Below, piece after piece: positions 37,477-46,296 of a DNA stretch of 64,000 nt. The stretch is from Cupriavidus laharis (lineage in GTDB: Bacteria > Pseudomonadota > Gammaproteobacteria > Burkholderiales > Burkholderiaceae). Location: NCBI RefSeq assembly GCF_914271435.1, contig NZ_CAJZAI010000001.1, positions 1 to 64,000 on the forward strand. The letters run 5' to 3'. How positions within the stretch are numbered: the first letter of the stretch is position 1; every line of letters begins with the position of its first letter. Under the pieces are notes generated by a model. That model was given only the letters and a program-made list of their open reading frames with translations, ran no database searches and had not been told where the DNA came from. The position numbers and the translations under genes are program-made.

Positions 37477-39029
37477 GCTGACAGCTCCGGTGCGGGCCGC
37501 CGAAGCGTGATGCGGAATCGCGCGCCGGCCAACCGTGGTTCCTGCTGGTAGACGTGGTCGTCGATGCTGACTTCGCCGCCATGCTGCTGCACGATCTCGC
37601 GCACGATCGCCAGGCCCAGGCCACTGCCTTCGGTGTTGGTGCCAAGCACGCGGTAGAAGCGCTCCATCACGCGCTCGCGGTCTGCCGAGGCAATCCCGGG
37701 CCCCGTGTCTTCGACGTCGAGATACGCGAACGGCTCGAAGGCATCGGCGGTGACGCGCACGGTGGCATGGCCGCCGGGCGGCGTGTAGCGGATGGCATTG
37801 TCGATCAGGTTGTTGAGCATTTCCGTGAGCATCAGGCGGTTGCCCTGGACCATGACCGGGTGGTCGTCGGCATCGAGCCCCAGGTCGATCTGCCGGGCCC
37901 AGGCGCGCGGCAGCCAGTCCTTCACTACCTCGCGCGCGAGCGCGGCCAGATCCAGCGCGGCCATGCTGCCGGCGCCGGCCAGGTTCTCCATGCGGGCGAG
38001 CGACAACAACTGCGTGACCAGGTGCGCCGTGCGTTCCGAGCTGCCCGCGATCTGCGCGAGCGATCGGCGCAACTCCTCCGGCGACTGCTCGCGCTGCGCC
38101 AGTTCGGCCTGCATGCGCAGCCCGGCGAGCGGCGTCTTCATCTGATGCGCGGCATCGGCGATGAAGCGCTTCTGCGTCTGCACCGACTGGTCCAGCCGTG
38201 CAAGCAGTTCGTTGAACGACGCGACCAGCGGCGTGATTTCCTGCGGCGCGGCGCGCTCGTCGATGGGGCTGGTGTCGCCGGGGTTGCGCGCGCGGATGCG
38301 CTGCTGGATCGCCGTGAGCGGCGCCAGCCCGCGCGTGAGCCCGAACCACACCAGCACCACGGCCAGCGGCAGGATCACGAACTGCGGAAGGATCACGCCC
38401 TTGATGATCTCGTTGGCCAGGCGCGCGCGCTTGTCGAGGGTTTCGGCCACCTGCACCAGCACGGGCTGGGTGCCGCTGACGTTCTTGAGATCGATGTAGG
38501 TATAGGCCACCCGCACGTCGTTGCCGGACACCCGGTCGTCGCGCAGCGATACCAGGCCGGGATGGCCCTGGTCATCCTCGGAGGGCAGCGGCAAGTCATG
38601 GTCGCCAGCGACATACTCGCCGCGCTTGCCGACGACCTGGTAGTAGACGTTGTCGGTTTCGTCCGCGCGCAGGATCTCGCGCGCCGACAAGGGCAACTGC
38701 AGCGTGACCCGGCCATTCACTTCGCGGACCTGCTGCGACAGCACGATGGCGCTGGCCTCGAGCGAGCGGTCGAACGGCCCGTTGGCGATGGACTTGGCCA
38801 CCAGGTAGGTGACGGCGATGCTCATCGGCCAGAGCAGCAGCAGCGGCGCCAGCATCCAGTCCAGGATCTCCCCGAACAGCGAGCGCGGGGCAGGGTGGGC
38901 GGCGCTCTCCTCCAGGTGGGGCAGGGCGTCGGCCAGGTCGTCCGGGTCGTCGGTGCCAGCGTCGGTGCCAGCGGGAGGCGCAGGGTCCTTGGCGGGCGGA
39001 TGCCGCCATGGCAGTCGCAGCAGGCTCAT
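37473..39029 (-). CDS. Sensor histidine kinase, TctE/QseC-like
   Basis: A 518-residue inner-membrane kinase. A proline/aspartate-rich cytosolic N-terminus leads to helix 1 (about 57-78), a periplasmic 2CSK_N-like sensor region (about 80-210), helix 2 (about 213-232) and a HAMP-like linker. The kinase core follows: phospho-acceptor His295 in DAAHQMKTP, N box NLIDNAIRYTPPGG, G1 DTGPGIA and G2 GSGLGLAIV. It pairs with the response regulator upstream and overlaps DUF4212, a layout seen for carboxylate-responsive systems; the ligand is not known. Confidence 0.92.
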   Translation of the reverse strand: MSLLRLPWRHPPAKDPAPPAGTDAGTDDPDDLADALPHLEESAAHPAPRSLFGEILDWMLAPLLLLWPMSIAVTYLVAKSIANGPFDRSLEASAIVLSQQVREVNGRVTLQLPLSAREILRADETDNVYYQVVGKRGEYVAGDHDLPLPSEDDQGHPGLVSLRDDRVSGNDVRVAYTYIDLKNVSGTQPVLVQVAETLDKRARLANEIIKGVILPQFVILPLAVVLVWFGLTRGLAPLTAIQQRIRARNPGDTSPIDERAAPQEITPLVASFNELLARLDQSVQTQKRFIADAAHQMKTPLAGLRMQAELAQREQSPEELRRSLAQIAGSSERTAHLVTQLLSLARMENLAGAGSMAALDLAALAREVVKDWLPRAWARQIDLGLDADDHPVMVQGNRLMLTEMLNNLIDNAIRYTPPGGHATVRVTADAFEPFAYLDVEDTGPGIASADRERVMERFYRVLGTNTEGSGLGLAIVREIVQQHGGEVSIDDHVYQQEPRLAGARFRITLRRPAPELSA

Positions 39030-39103
39030 CTCGGCAAATGGTGTGTGGCGGCTTAGGTCGAGTGATCGGCTGCGCGGGCAGGAACGGCGGGCGCGGATGC
39101 GCC

Positions 39104-39793
39104 TCAGCTATGGGCGGCCACGGCCGGCTGGAACTTCTCCAGGCAGTAGCCCAGGCCGCGCACCGTGGCGATGCGGATGCCGCCGACCTCGATCTTCTTG
39201 CGCAGCCGGTGCACGTAGACCTCGATCGCGTTGTTGCTGACTTCTTCGCCCCATTCGCAGAGGTGGTCCACGAGCTGTTCCTTGGAGACCAGGCGTCCGC
39301 AGCGCGTGAGCAGGATTTCCAGCAGCCCGACCTCGCGCGCCGACAGGTCCAGCATCTGGTCGTTCATGTAGGCAATGCGCCCGACCTGGTCGAACGCCAG
39401 CGGCCCGTGGCGCATCAGCGTGGCGCCGCCGCCGGCGCCGCGGCGCACCAGCGCGCGCACCCGGGCTTCGAGCTCGGACAGCGCGAACGGCTTGGCCATG
39501 TAGTCGTCGGCACCCAGGTCCAGGCCCTTGACGCGTTCGTCCACGCTGTCGGCGGCTGTCAGGATCAGCACCGGCAGCATGGCGCCGCGCCCGCGCAGGC
39601 GCTTGAGCACTTCCAGGCCCGGCATGCGCGGCAGGCCCAGGTCCAGGATCAGCAGGTCGAAATTCTGGGTCGACAGCGCGGAATCGGCCTCCAGGCCATT
39701 CGCGACATGGTCGACCGCATAGCCCGAGTGACGCAGCGAGCGCGTCAGGCCGTCGGCAAGCACATCGTCATCTTCAGCGATCAGAATGCGCAT
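39104..39793 (-). CDS. OmpR/PhoB-type response regulator, TctD-like
   Basis: A 229-residue regulator. The receiver has the acidic pocket EDDD (7-10), phospho-acceptor Asp51 (LDLGLPRMPG) and the lysine in MAKPFALSELEAR. The C-terminal winged helix (about 130-225) includes NAIEVYVHRLRKKIEVGG and the end GLGYCLEKF. The start at 39793 is chosen as the standard MRILIAEDD. It precedes the sensor kinase by 74 bases and is divergent from recA. Confidence 0.94.
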   Translation of the reverse strand: MRILIAEDDDVLADGLTRSLRHSGYAVDHVANGLEADSALSTQNFDLLILDLGLPRMPGLEVLKRLRGRGAMLPVLILTAADSVDERVKGLDLGADDYMAKPFALSELEARVRALVRRGAGGGATLMRHGPLAFDQVGRIAYMNDQMLDLSAREVGLLEILLTRCGRLVSKEQLVDHLCEWGEEVSNNAIEVYVHRLRKKIEVGGIRIATVRGLGYCLEKFQPAVAAHS

Positions 39794-39850
39794 GGTTGTC
39801 TCCACCACGGCCGGCATTGCCAGCCGCCACGCAAACGATGCGGACAGGGC

Positions 39851-39879
39851 TTGCCAAGCATACTGTTTTTTTATACAGT
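39851..39879 (+). promoter_or_regulatory. recA promoter with LexA (SOS) box
   Basis: A LexA box CTGTTTTTTTATACAG (39863-39878) fits CTG-N10-CAG and extends to TACTG...CAGTA. It overlaps a putative promoter, TTGCCA (39851-39856) and TACAGT (39874-39879) with 17-base spacing. Transcription would begin near 39886, leaving a leader of about 160 bases before recA. Binding here could also touch the divergent response-regulator promoter, whose start is only 70 bases away. Confidence 0.85.
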
Positions 39880-40045
39880 ACCCGCACATTCCGCGCAGGC
39901 CGCCGCAGAAGGCGGCTGTGCAGGCAGTCGGGTGATTTTGTAGTTGAGGCGCGCCGATCGGGAAGTCAATCGGAAAAAGCCGGTGCCGCGCCACATTCGA
40001 CCTATTTATACCACCATTGACTCAACATTTGACTCAAGGACGACC

Positions 40046-41104
40046 ATGGACGACAAGAAGGCAGGTGCCGGCCTGAGCGCCGAGAAGCAGAAGGCGCTTG
40101 CCGCCGCGCTCTCGCAGATCGAGAAGCAGTTCGGCAAGGGCTCGATCATGCGCATGGGTGATGGCGAGGTCGAGAAGGATATCCAGGTGGTGTCCACCGG
40201 CTCGCTCGGCCTGGACATCGCGCTCGGCGTGGGCGGCCTGCCGCGCGGCCGCGTGGTCGAGATCTATGGCCCCGAATCCTCGGGCAAGACCACGCTGACG
40301 CTGCAGGTGGTGGCCGAGATGCAGAAGCTCGGCGGTACCTGCGCCTTTATCGATGCCGAGCACGCGCTTGACGTCAACTACGCCTCCAAGCTGGGTGTGG
40401 ACGTGGGCGACCTGCTGATCTCCCAGCCGGACACCGGCGAGCAGGCGCTGGAAATTACCGACGCGCTGGTGCGCTCGGGCTCGGTCGACCTGATCGTCAT
40501 CGACTCGGTGGCCGCGCTGGTGCCGAAGGCCGAAATCGAAGGTGAAATGGGCGATGCGCTGCCCGGCCTGCAGGCCCGCCTGATGAGCCAGGCGCTGCGC
40601 AAGCTGACCGGCACCATCAAGCGCACCAACTGCCTGGTGATTTTCATCAACCAGATCCGCATGAAGATCGGCGTGATGTTCGGTTCGCCGGAGACCACCA
40701 CTGGCGGCAACGCGCTGAAGTTCTACGCCTCCGTGCGCCTGGATATCCGCCGCATCGGCTCGATCAAGAAGGGCGATGACGTGATCGGCAACGAGACCAA
40801 GGTCAAGGTGGTCAAGAACAAGGTGTCGCCGCCGTTCCGCGAGGCCTTCTTCGACATCCTCTACGGCCAGGGCATCTCGCGCCAGGGCGAGATCATCGAC
40901 CTGGGCGTGGATGCGAAGATCGTCGAGAAGTCCGGCGCGTGGTATAGCTACAACGGCGAGAAGATCGGCCAGGGCAAGGACAACGCGCGCGAGTTCCTGC
41001 GCGAGAACCCGGACATCGCCCAGGACATCGAGAACAAGGTTCGCGCCGCGCTGGGCGTCGCGCCGATGAACGGTGTGCCGGCGGCCGAGGTCGTAGAAGG
41101 CTGA
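40046..41104 (+). CDS. recA: Recombinase RecA
   Basis: A 352-residue recombinase for homologous repair and LexA cleavage. Walker [10 protein letters not shown] is at residues 75-83, Walker B region [11 protein letters not shown] near 140-150, and the L2 loop region includes [18 protein letters not shown]. The ATG at 40046 ([11 protein letters not shown]) is used; the 34-codon upstream extension is unlike RecA. An SOS box lies upstream and a terminator directly downstream, with recX following. Confidence 0.98.
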   Translation: MDDKKAGAGLSAEKQKALAAALSQIEKQFGKGSIMRMGDGEVEKDIQVVSTGSLGLDIALGVGGLPRGRVVEIYGPESSGKTTLTLQVVAEMQKLGGTCAFIDAEHALDVNYASKLGVDVGDLLISQPDTGEQALEITDALVRSGSVDLIVIDSVAALVPKAEIEGEMGDALPGLQARLMSQALRKLTGTIKRTNCLVIFINQIRMKIGVMFGSPETTTGGNALKFYASVRLDIRRIGSIKKGDDVIGNETKVKVVKNKVSPPFREAFFDILYGQGISRQGEIIDLGVDAKIVEKSGAWYSYNGEKIGQGKDNAREFLRENPDIAQDIENKVRAALGVAPMNGVPAAEVVEG

Positions 41105-41130
41105 GCGCCGGCTGGCAGGCACGCTCCCGA

Positions 41131-41163
41131 GGCTGGCGCATCGCCGATGCGCCAGCCTTTTTT
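41131..41163 (+). terminator. Terminator after recA
   Basis: Arms GGCTGGCGCAT (41131-41141) and ATGCGCCAGCC (41147-41157), a perfect 11-bp stem with a 5-base loop, followed by six T. It would limit readthrough into recX. Confidence 0.92.
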
Positions 41164-41178
41164 GTTTAGGCGCAGAAC

Positions 41179-41248
41179 GTCGTTCCCGCGCAGGCGGGAA
41201 CCCAGTGACTTTCAAAAGACGCTGGATTCCCGCCTGCGCGGGAATGAC
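41179..41248. repeat. Paired palindromic repeat, copy A (recA/recX gap)
   Basis: Two inverted 33-base arms (41179-41211 and 41216-41248) separated by only 4 bases. Each arm begins GTC, holds an 8-bp hairpin (GTTCCCGC/GCGGGAAC in the left arm, ATTCCCGC/GCGGGAAT in the right) with loop GCAG, and ends CCAG(T/C)G(A/T)CTT. The G-C to A-T pair exchange between arms keeps the stem intact. The other three copies lie within the next 5.2 kb. Confidence 0.92.
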
Positions 41249-41269
41249 GGTGGAAATATCACGACCCTC

Positions 41270-41740
41270 ATGGCCCCCCGTCCCCCGCTATCCCTGAAGG
41301 CCCGCGCCGTGGGCTACCTGTCTCGGCGCGAGCACAGCCGGACCGAACTGGCGCGCAAGCTCGCGCCGCATGCGGAATCGCCCGAGCAACTCGAGCAGGT
41401 GCTCGACGCCCTCGAGCGCGAGAACTGGCTGTCCAACCAGCGCTTTGCCGACAGCCTGCTGCACCGGCGCGGCAGCCGCTATGGCGCTGCGCGCGTCATG
41501 CAGGAGGCCAAGACGCACCAGCTTGGCAGCGAGCAACTGGGCGAACTGCAGGAACGTCTGCGCGAAACCGAACCCGAACGCGCGCGCGCGGTCTGGCGCA
41601 AGCGCTTCGGCACCCCGCCCGCCACGCCGGAGGAGCGGGCCCGGCAGATCCGCTTCATGATGGCGCGCGGCTTTTCGCGTTCGGTGATCGGCAAGGTGAT
41701 CCAGGGTGCCGAGGACGATATGCCCGGCGATATCGACTGA
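41270..41740 (+). CDS. recX: RecA regulator RecX
   Basis: A 156-residue helical protein expected to inhibit RecA filaments. It has RecX-like repeats: SLKARAVGYLSRREHSRTEL, then LEQVLDALERENWLSNQRFADSLL, then IRFMMARGFSRSVIGKVI. The ATG at 41270 directly precedes the conserved region; the frame is open upstream through the repeat element, but that part is repeat DNA. It lies 166 bases after recA, with a terminator and copy A of the repeat in between, so coupling to recA may be weakened. Confidence 0.92.
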   Translation: MAPRPPLSLKARAVGYLSRREHSRTELARKLAPHAESPEQLEQVLDALERENWLSNQRFADSLLHRRGSRYGAARVMQEAKTHQLGSEQLGELQERLRETEPERARAVWRKRFGTPPATPEERARQIRFMMARGFSRSVIGKVIQGAEDDMPGDID

Positions 41741-42005
41741 GCCGGGTTTTTTGCGCGAATACCTGCACTGGCTACAGGTGTATTCGGCCGTATGCTGCCG
41801 GCGCTGCGAGGCGAGTACAGCACAGGGCGGGGATATCTATGCCGTGTAAGCGCCGGTTTTCCGCCCCGGTTGGCCGACAATCTGGCGCGGACAGTTGGCG
41901 CCTGCGGATGTTCCCGGGCAAACCGCCCCGGCATGTTAAACTCTTCAGGTTCTTCGGCGCCGTCGCCTTTGCGCCGTATCTTGCCCCCGTATTTCCAGCC
42001 TGGTC

Positions 42006-42680
42006 ATGCCTCTTTCCCAGCCCGTCAACCGCTCCCTGCGCCATACCCGCGCCATTACGGCCCAGGCTTACCTCAGGGAAGACGGCTTGTGGGACATCGA
42101 GGTGCGCCTGACCGACACCAAGCCCCGTGACATTGCCCTGGCGGGCGGCCGTATCCGTCCGGTCGGACAGCCGCTGCATGACCTGTGGCTGCGCGTCACG
42201 ATCGACGAGCAGCTGAACGTGCTGGATGCGGAGGCTTGCTCCGACTGGGTGCCTTATCCGACTCACTGCGATCAGATTGGTCCGGCTTACCGCAAGCTGA
42301 TCGGGCTGAATCTGCGCAAGGGTTTCCGTAAGGCGGTGCGTGACCGCCTTTCCGGTATCCAGGGTTGCTCGCACCTCACCGAAGCGGCTGGCGTATTGCC
42401 GAGCGCCGCGATCCAGGCATTTGCCGGCGAAGTCATCAGCATTCGCGATGGCAGCGACGATGATCCCAATCCCGAACCCCCTTACCAGTTGAACGGCTGC
42501 CACGCGCTGCGCTTCGACGGCGAGGTGGTCCGAGAGTTTTACCCACGCTGGTATGGTCACCAGCCGAAGCCCAAGGTTCGGGCCGAGGCGGAGCAGGCCG
42601 CTGCGAACACGCCTCAGGCGCAAGCGGTAGCCGGCAACGGCAATGTTCCGTACGACCGGCCAACCGGCACTTCCGGCTGA
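42006..42680 (+). CDS. DUF2889 family protein
   Basis: A 224-residue protein between recX and sucC, the position of DUF2889 genes in related genomes. It starts with HTRAITAQAYLREDGLWDIEVRLTD-like strands (about 12-40, broken here for length), has a TKPRDI/LHDLWLRVTID core, cysteines in EACSDW and PTHCDQIG, and a Pro/Gln/Ala-rich tail from about 190. No membrane segment or enzymatic motif. The function of the family is unknown to me. Confidence 0.82.
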   Translation: MPLSQPVNRSLRHTRAITAQAYLREDGLWDIEVRLTDTKPRDIALAGGRIRPVGQPLHDLWLRVTIDEQLNVLDAEACSDWVPYPTHCDQIGPAYRKLIGLNLRKGFRKAVRDRLSGIQGCSHLTEAAGVLPSAAIQAFAGEVISIRDGSDDDPNPEPPYQLNGCHALRFDGEVVREFYPRWYGHQPKPKVRAEAEQAAANTPQAQAVAGNGNVPYDRPTGTSG

Positions 42681-42767
42681 TCCTCAGGATCGGCCACGGA
42701 CGAGAGAGTTCGTCTTCTTTCAGATTCTTCCCTTCTACCTTTTACGCCTACCCGAAAGGAAACACGC

Positions 42768-43937
42768 ATGAATATCCATGAGTACCAAGGCAAGGAAATC
42801 CTGCGCAAATACAATGTGCCGGTTCCGCGCGGCATTCCCGCGTTCTCGGTTGCTGAGGCCCTGAAGGCCGCAGAAGAGCTTGGCGGCCCGGTTTGGGTGG
42901 TCAAGGCGCAGATCCACGCGGGTGGCCGCGGCAAGGGCGGCGGCGTGAAGGTTGCCAAGAGCATGGACGAGGTCAAGACCTACGCCACCAACATCCTGGG
43001 CATGCAGCTGGTCACGCACCAGACCGGTCCGGAGGGCAAGAAGGTCAATCGCCTGCTGATCGAAGAAGGCGCCGACATCAAGAAGGAACTGTACGTTTCG
43101 CTGGTGGTGGACCGTGTTTCGCAGAAGATCGCGCTGATGGCTTCGAGCGAAGGCGGCATGGACATCGAGGAAGTCGCTGCCCACACCCCGGAAAAGATCC
43201 ACACCCTGATCATCGAACCGTCGACCGGCCTGACCGACGCTGACGCCGACGACATCGCCCGCAAGATCGGCGTGCCCGACGCGAGCGTGGCGCAAGCCCG
43301 CCAGGCCTTGCAAGGCCTGTACAAGGCGTTCTACGAAACCGACGCGTCGCTGGCTGAAATCAACCCGCTGATCCTGACCGGCGAAGGCAAGGTCATCGCG
43401 CTGGACGCCAAGTTCAACTTCGACTCGAACGCGCTGTTCCGTCACCCGGAAATCGTCGCTTACCGCGACCTGGATGAAGAAGACGCCAACGAAATCGAAG
43501 CTTCGAAGTTCGACCTGGCCTACATCTCGCTGGACGGCAACATCGGCTGCCTGGTGAACGGCGCCGGCCTGGCCATGGCCACCATGGACACCATCAAGCT
43601 GTTCGGCGGCGAGCCGGCCAACTTCCTCGACGTGGGCGGCGGCGCCACCACCGAGAAGGTGACCGAAGCCTTCAAGCTGATGCTGAAGAACCCGCACGTG
43701 CAGGCCATCCTGGTGAACATCTTCGGCGGCATCATGCGCTGCGACGTGATCGCCGAAGGCGTGATCTCGGCGTCGAAGGCCGTCAACCTGACGGTGCCGC
43801 TGGTCGTCCGCATGAAGGGCACCAACGAAGACCTGGGCAAGAAGATGCTGGCCGACTCGGGCCTGCCGATCATCTCGGCGGACACGATGGAAGAAGCCGC
43901 CCAGAAGGTCGTGGCTGCTGCCGCCGGCAAGAAGTAA
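42768..43937 (+). CDS. sucC: Succinyl-CoA synthetase beta subunit
   Basis: A 389-residue ADP-forming subunit of the TCA-cycle enzyme. An ATP-grasp domain (about 1-240; [39 protein letters not shown]) is followed by the CoA-ligase domain ([15 protein letters not shown]). GAAAGGA precedes the start. The stop is 422 bases from sucD, an unusually wide gap for this pair, filled by a repeat-flanked GIY-YIG gene. Confidence 0.97.
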   Translation: MNIHEYQGKEILRKYNVPVPRGIPAFSVAEALKAAEELGGPVWVVKAQIHAGGRGKGGGVKVAKSMDEVKTYATNILGMQLVTHQTGPEGKKVNRLLIEEGADIKKELYVSLVVDRVSQKIALMASSEGGMDIEEVAAHTPEKIHTLIIEPSTGLTDADADDIARKIGVPDASVAQARQALQGLYKAFYETDASLAEINPLILTGEGKVIALDAKFNFDSNALFRHPEIVAYRDLDEEDANEIEASKFDLAYISLDGNIGCLVNGAGLAMATMDTIKLFGGEPANFLDVGGGATTEKVTEAFKLMLKNPHVQAILVNIFGGIMRCDVIAEGVISASKAVNLTVPLVVRMKGTNEDLGKKMLADSGLPIISADTMEEAAQKVVAAAAGKK

Positions 43938-43973
43938 TCAGACCGATTTTGGCAAGGAGTTCGTAACTCGCTC

Positions 43974-44006
43974 GTCGTTCCCGCGAAGGCGGGAACCCAG
44001 CGACTT
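43974..44006 (+). repeat. Left arm of paired palindromic repeat, copy B
   Basis: A 33-base arm with the stem GTTCCCGC/GCGGGAAC, loop GAAG, and end CCAGCGACTT. It matches the left arms of copies A and C. Its inverted partner is at 44306-44338, so 299 bases, essentially one gene, separate arms that are 4-19 bases apart in the other copies. Confidence 0.92.
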
Positions 44007-44012
44007 TAGTCA

Positions 44013-44306
44013 GTGCGCAAGACGTTCTATGTCTACCTGTTGGCAAGCGCCCGGAACGGCACACTCTATTTGGGAGTAACGTCCGATCTGGTTAGGCGAG
44101 TGTGGGAACACAAGAACGAATTTGTGAAGGGATTTAGCCAGAAGTACGGCGTCCATCAGTTGGTTTGGTTCGAAACGCATGAGTCCGCCGAAGCGGCCAT
44201 CACGCGGGAAAAGCAGATCAAGAAATGGAACCGGGGCTGGAAGATCAAGCTGATTGAAGGCATGGACCCTTACTGGAACGACCTCTATCCGACGATAGCC
44301 GTTTAA
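44013..44306 (+). CDS. GIY-YIG nuclease-domain protein inserted between sucC and sucD
   Basis: A 97-residue single-domain protein of the GIY-YIG superfamily (YhbQ/UPF0213-like size). The motif halves are YVYLLAS and LYLGVTSD, followed by the catalytic Arg region LVRRVWEHK and the Glu in TREKQIKKWNRGWK. The start is GTG, 6 bases after the left palindromic arm; the TAA stop overlaps the first base of the right arm. Base composition is visibly less GC-rich than sucC and sucD, consistent with acquisition. The active-site residues look intact, so it may cut DNA. It could be the mobilising enzyme of the repeat family, or only a passenger. Confidence 0.88.
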   Translation: MRKTFYVYLLASARNGTLYLGVTSDLVRRVWEHKNEFVKGFSQKYGVHQLVWFETHESAEAAITREKQIKKWNRGWKIKLIEGMDPYWNDLYPTIAV

Positions 44307-44338
44307 AGACACTGGGTTCCCGCCTGCGCGGGAACGAC
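44306..44338 (-). repeat. Right arm of paired palindromic repeat, copy B
   Basis: Inverted 33-base arm (AAGACACTGGG then the GTTCCCGC stem region). It begins at the last base of the GIY-YIG stop codon and ends 21 bases before the sucD start. The GGAAAGGA ribosome-binding site of sucD lies just outside it. Confidence 0.92.
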
Positions 44339-44359
44339 AGGAACGGAAAGGAAAAGCAA

Positions 44360-45241
44360 ATGAGCATTCTGATCAACAAAGACACCAAGGTCATCACCCA
44401 GGGCATCACTGGCAAGACCGGCCAGTTCCACACCCGTGGCTGCCGCGACTACGCCAACGGCAAGAACTGCTTCGTCGCCGGCGTGAACCCGAAGAAGGCC
44501 GGCGAAGACTTCGAAGGCATTCCCATCTACGCCAGCGTGAAGGATGCCAAGGCCCAGACCGGCGCCACCGTTTCCGTCATCTACGTGCCGCCCGCAGGCG
44601 CTGCCGCCGCCATCTGGGAAGCCGTTGACGCCGACCTGGACCTGGTGGTCTGCATCACCGAAGGCATTCCCGTGCGCGACATGATGGAAGTCAAGGACCG
44701 CATGCGCCGCGAGAACAAGAAGACCCTGCTGCTGGGGCCGAACTGCCCGGGCCTGATCACGCCGGACGAAATCAAGATCGGCATCATGCCGGGCCACATC
44801 CACCGCAAGGGCCGCATCGGCGTGGTGTCGCGCTCGGGCACGCTGACGTACGAAGCCGTGGGCCAGCTGACCGCGCTGGGCCTGGGCCAGTCGTCGGCTG
44901 TCGGTATCGGCGGCGACCCGATCAACGGCCTGAAGCACATCGACGTCATGAAGATGTTCAACGACGATCCGGAGACGGACGCCGTGGTCATGATCGGTGA
45001 GATCGGTGGTCCGGACGAAGCCAACGCGGCTTACTGGATCAAGGAAAACATGAAGAAGCCGGTGGTTGGCTTCATCGCTGGCGTGACTGCGCCTCCGGGC
45101 AAGCGCATGGGCCACGCCGGTGCGCTGATCTCGGGCGGTGCCGACACCGCCCAGGCCAAGCTGGAAATCATGGAAGCCTGCGGTATCAAGGTGACCAAGA
45201 ACCCGTCCGAGATGGGGCGCCTGCTGAAGGCAATGCTGTAA
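44360..45241 (+). CDS. sucD: Succinyl-CoA synthetase alpha subunit
   Basis: A 293-residue subunit with an N-terminal CoA-binding Rossmann domain ([30 protein letters not shown] strand) and a ligase domain. The phospho-histidine is His252 in [10 protein letters not shown], with GPNCPGLI and [12 protein letters not shown] also present. A strong GGAAAGGA lies upstream. Normally it overlaps or closely follows sucC; here the GIY-YIG unit lies between. Confidence 0.97.
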   Translation: MSILINKDTKVITQGITGKTGQFHTRGCRDYANGKNCFVAGVNPKKAGEDFEGIPIYASVKDAKAQTGATVSVIYVPPAGAAAAIWEAVDADLDLVVCITEGIPVRDMMEVKDRMRRENKKTLLLGPNCPGLITPDEIKIGIMPGHIHRKGRIGVVSRSGTLTYEAVGQLTALGLGQSSAVGIGGDPINGLKHIDVMKMFNDDPETDAVVMIGEIGGPDEANAAYWIKENMKKPVVGFIAGVTAPPGKRMGHAGALISGGADTAQAKLEIMEACGIKVTKNPSEMGRLLKAML

Positions 45242-45249
45242 CTACGCTT

Positions 45250-45334
45250 GTCGTTCCCGCGCAGGCGGGAACCCAGTGACTTCTCCCCGAAGGGGACGTG
45301 AAAGACGCTGGATTCCCGCCTACGCGGGAAGGAC
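45250..45334. repeat. Paired palindromic repeat, copy C (after sucD)
   Basis: Arms 45250-45282 and 45302-45334 in inverted orientation, separated by 19 bases that contain a small palindrome (CCCCGAAGGGG). The right arm has loop GTAG and one base change near its outer end. It begins 9 bases after the sucD stop. Confidence 0.9.
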
Positions 45335-45345
45335 GAGTCAAACGC

Positions 45346-45366
45346 TGCCCCCGCCGTGCGGGGGCA
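45346..45366 (+). terminator. Probable terminator hairpin after sucD
   Basis: TGCCCCCGC and GCGGGGGCA form a perfect 9-bp stem with a 3-base loop. The following sequence has only scattered T, so termination efficiency is uncertain. Confidence 0.55.
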
Positions 45367-45534
45367 ATGTCATTGTGGCGAGGCGCTTCCTAGGGTATCT
45401 CCGGAGTCAATTGCCCGTGATTTGAAACCGAATCGAAAGGTTCGCGCGATATACATGTCTGTTTTCTCAGACATCCGAACTGCCGCAATCGGGCGGGGTC
45501 GGACAAATAGATAGAAACCTCGAGGAGCCTTGCC

Positions 45535-46230
45535 GTGGAACTGCTGTCTTCCACCACGTTCTGGATTGCGTTGGGATCGATCATCCTGACCAACATCGTC
45601 CTGTCCGGCGACAATGCGGTGGTCATCGCGCTCGCCTCGCGCAATCTGCCGCCATCGCAGCAGAAGAAAGCCATTTTCTGGGGCAGCGCCGCCGCCATCA
45701 TCATGCGCGTGGTGCTGACCGTGGCGGCCGTCAAGCTGCTGAGCCTGCCGTACCTCAAGATCATCGGCGCCGTGCTGCTCGTCTATATCGGCGTGCAACT
45801 GCTCAATGGCGACGACGATGAGGAAGGCCACGACGCCAAGGACAACATCTGGGCGGCCATCCGCACCATCCTGATCGCCGACCTGGTGATGTCGCTGGAC
45901 AACGTGGTGGCAGTTGCCGCAGCGGCCCAGAAGGGCCCGGAAGGCAGCCAGCTGATGCTGCTCATCCTGGGCCTGGGCCTGTCGATCCCGCTGATCGTGT
46001 TCGGCAGCACCATCCTGCTCAAGGTCATGGAGCGCTTCCCGGTCATCATCGTGCTGGGCGCTGCACTGCTGGGCTATCTGGCTGGCGAAATGCTGGTGAG
46101 TGACCCGGTCGACGCCGCCTGGTTCGAAGTCCACGTCCCGCACGCGCACCTGGTGTTTGGCGCAGCTGGGGCGATCCTGGTGATCATCATCGGCAAGCTG
46201 ATGAGCCGTCGGGCGGCGCAGACGGCCTGA
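45535..46230 (+). CDS. TerC-family integral membrane protein (YjbE/YkoY-like)
   Basis: A 231-residue protein with about seven helices. Two paired acidic motifs, LSGDNAVVIALASRNLP near residue 22 and VMSLDNVVAVAAAAQ near 118, are the hallmark of the TerC/Alx metal-export family. Relatives export manganese or are tellurite-associated, so metal efflux during or after translocation is inferred. A loop rich in Asp/Glu (GDDDEEGHDAKD) lies near 88-100. The start codon is GTG with GAGGAGCC 7 bases before. I do not see a manganese-riboswitch consensus in the leader. Confidence 0.87.
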   Translation: MELLSSTTFWIALGSIILTNIVLSGDNAVVIALASRNLPPSQQKKAIFWGSAAAIIMRVVLTVAAVKLLSLPYLKIIGAVLLVYIGVQLLNGDDDEEGHDAKDNIWAAIRTILIADLVMSLDNVVAVAAAAQKGPEGSQLMLLILGLGLSIPLIVFGSTILLKVMERFPVIIVLGAALLGYLAGEMLVSDPVDAAWFEVHVPHAHLVFGAAGAILVIIIGKLMSRRAAQTA

Positions 46231-46296
46231 AGAAGGGCGTCTTACTGATTGGCGTGCACTGAACGCGCTTGATCGGGCTCCATGCCTTCAATCTTC

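Noticed and set aside
44013..44306. Group I intron or intein with a homing nuclease
   Set aside because: sucC and sucD are each complete, and the nuclease gene lies between them, not within a split gene.
45367..45534. yybP-ykoY manganese riboswitch before the TerC-family gene
   Set aside because: Expected from the gene family, but the conserved loops are not visible; only a small hairpin (ATGTCTG/CAGACAT) is seen.
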